64,000 nt of DNA from Sclerurus mexicanus (lineage: Eukaryota > Chordata > Aves > Passeriformes > Furnariidae): contig VWZF01003402.1 of assembly GCA_013396755.1 (NCBI GenBank), positions 496,001 to 560,000 on the forward strand, in the 5' to 3' direction. Of the stretch, positions 62,883-64,000 are shown one piece after another (within the stretch, counting starts at the first letter, position 1; each line of letters begins with the position of its first letter). The notes under the pieces were generated by a model. It had not been told where the DNA came from. It saw nothing but the letters and a program-made list of their open reading frames with translations, and ran no database searches. A program made the translations under genes and the position numbers.

Positions 62883-64000
62883 TCAGTCTCAAGCACTAAT
62901 TATGTTACTGTTGTATACTGGGCTTAGCAAATTATCTGATAAGGAAAGAGGTTTGGAGTGTTTTCTTTAATGGAAAAGTGTTGCTATACTATCACTCTCA
63001 AGTTTCATTTTATTAACTTTCACATTAATTTGTATGAGCAAAAGGTATAAGCACTAGAGCACAAATTGTCATCTCACTTTTTTTCACTTTTGTTTTCAAA
63101 GGGTTTTAAGGTCATGCTCTTCCAGATGCCCATAATTATTATGACTAGGTGAGCCTGGTGTTTGTCATTGCCCTTTTTAAACATCAGCTGGCTTTTATGG
63201 CTTCCTTTTTTTGTGTTGTAAATTGTAATTGTGCTTCAATTAACACAAAGTAATACGAAAGGTGATAGCTCAGTCTTGCCTATTCTGTCTTAAATTAAAA
63301 AGTGCATCAGGGACCCTGATGTTCACAGTTTCAGACCTAATAAATCTGAGGGCTTCTTTTGGGACTAGATTGGAAATCACCACAACCCTGGCAGAATAAA
63401 GAATATTGGCAAGAAAGTTAAATTATTTTACAGAACTGCTGAAGCTAGAAGTAAGGAAGCTTCTGATAGAGGCTTTTAGCTCAGTATGTGACAACTTGTA
63501 ATGTCATGGAAAGATCTCTGAAGAAGCAATTTAGAGACACTACCAGGCAAATACTGAGTCCAGTTATAGGGCAAGGACAATAAATGCTGTAAAATGGCAA
63601 AAAGGGTTAAATAAATTTCCTAGATTAATGAGACAGAGTCTCATAACAGAAGTGGTGATAGGCATTGAAAGAAGGAAGAAATGTGAAATCAAATATTTTA
63701 CCAAGAACTGTGGAGAAATTTTGGTTTGGGAGTACCTGCAGTCTGCAGGTAAAGTGTTCACAGCATGTCCAGCCCTTGCAAGTTAGATCCTTGCACTACA
63801 ACCAAGCAAGACAATATATAGTCAAGCAAACCAGTTCAAGTTCAGGAGATATAAAAACATTAAAGAAATTCACCAGAATATTCTGTATGACAAATACGTG
63901 AAAGACTGCTGTGAGACTGTCCCATCAAATTTGTTAGGCTCTAAACCAGTTCTATTTTCTGGCACTCATTTTAAGACTATGAAGAATTTTTTAAAGTTAA

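Larger units (their letters stand above)
58253..64000. other. AT-rich non-coding sequence
   Basis: No gene or larger element recognised. It contains a CCAA-type simple repeat (58406-58435), a 16-T run (59389-59404), T/G-rich low complexity (about 61858-61908) and small palindromes at 62862-62882 and 63733-63751. Confidence 0.5.

Noticed and set aside
63733..63751. Hairpin with TACCTGCA arms
   Set aside because: Eight-base arms with a 3-base loop are expected by chance in 64 kb and there is no supporting context.

Overview
This window looks like non-coding DNA from a draft bird genome, probably a passerine. It is AT-rich throughout, and I can name no host protein-coding gene with confidence. 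Most of the recognisable sequence is avian mobile elements: about a dozen CR1 LINE fragments on both strands, several ending in the CR1 3' signature (repeats of ATTCTGTGATT), two clean solo retroviral LTRs, and a third, older LTR. The passerine inference rests on a 5'-truncated SINE at 58133-58252, in which the 3' half of a tRNA-Ile is fused to a CR1 tail; from memory this is the TguSINE1 type known from passerines. An 83-base run of N at 12240-12322 shows the assembly is unfinished.

Layout. From 1 to 24.6 kb there is unique-looking AT-rich sequence with scattered CR1 3' ends (578-968, 8205-8567, 9541-10200, 10811-10921), a decayed LINE endonuclease fragment (16112-16370) and a local 98/96-bp tandem duplication (13583-13776). 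From 24.6 to 40.1 kb lies an element-dense core. It contains a CR1 with a recognisable but broken ORF1 and a large internal deletion (about 24890-26690); a second CR1 (26968-28652) split by a 768-bp solo LTR with a perfect 5-bp target duplication; a third CR1 (34434-35908) split by a 334-bp solo LTR with a 6-bp target duplication; an older LTR (about 31978-32538); and a very old CR1/L3-like LINE (about 38150-40062). From 40.1 to 64 kb the sequence is again AT-rich and largely featureless, with one CR1 tail (46190-46395), the SINE and short simple repeats.

The most unusual observation is a 136-bp segment present twice with no mismatch, at 29700-29835 and 32345-32480. The first copy sits in unique sequence. 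The second sits inside the U5-like part of the old LTR, between two stretches that both look like that LTR. This resembles a templated insertion copied from 2.6 kb away, although an assembly artefact is possible. Each copy also contains an 80-nt stretch bounded by AG upstream and GTAATG downstream and open in one frame, so it could be a small exon; in the LTR copy the LTR supplies a longer pyrimidine tract upstream. I could not identify a protein for it.

Element families were assigned from memory of CR1 and avian LTR consensus sequences, without any database search, so subfamily names and outer boundaries are approximate. Target-site duplications, repeat copies, stop codons and palindromes were read directly from the sequence.
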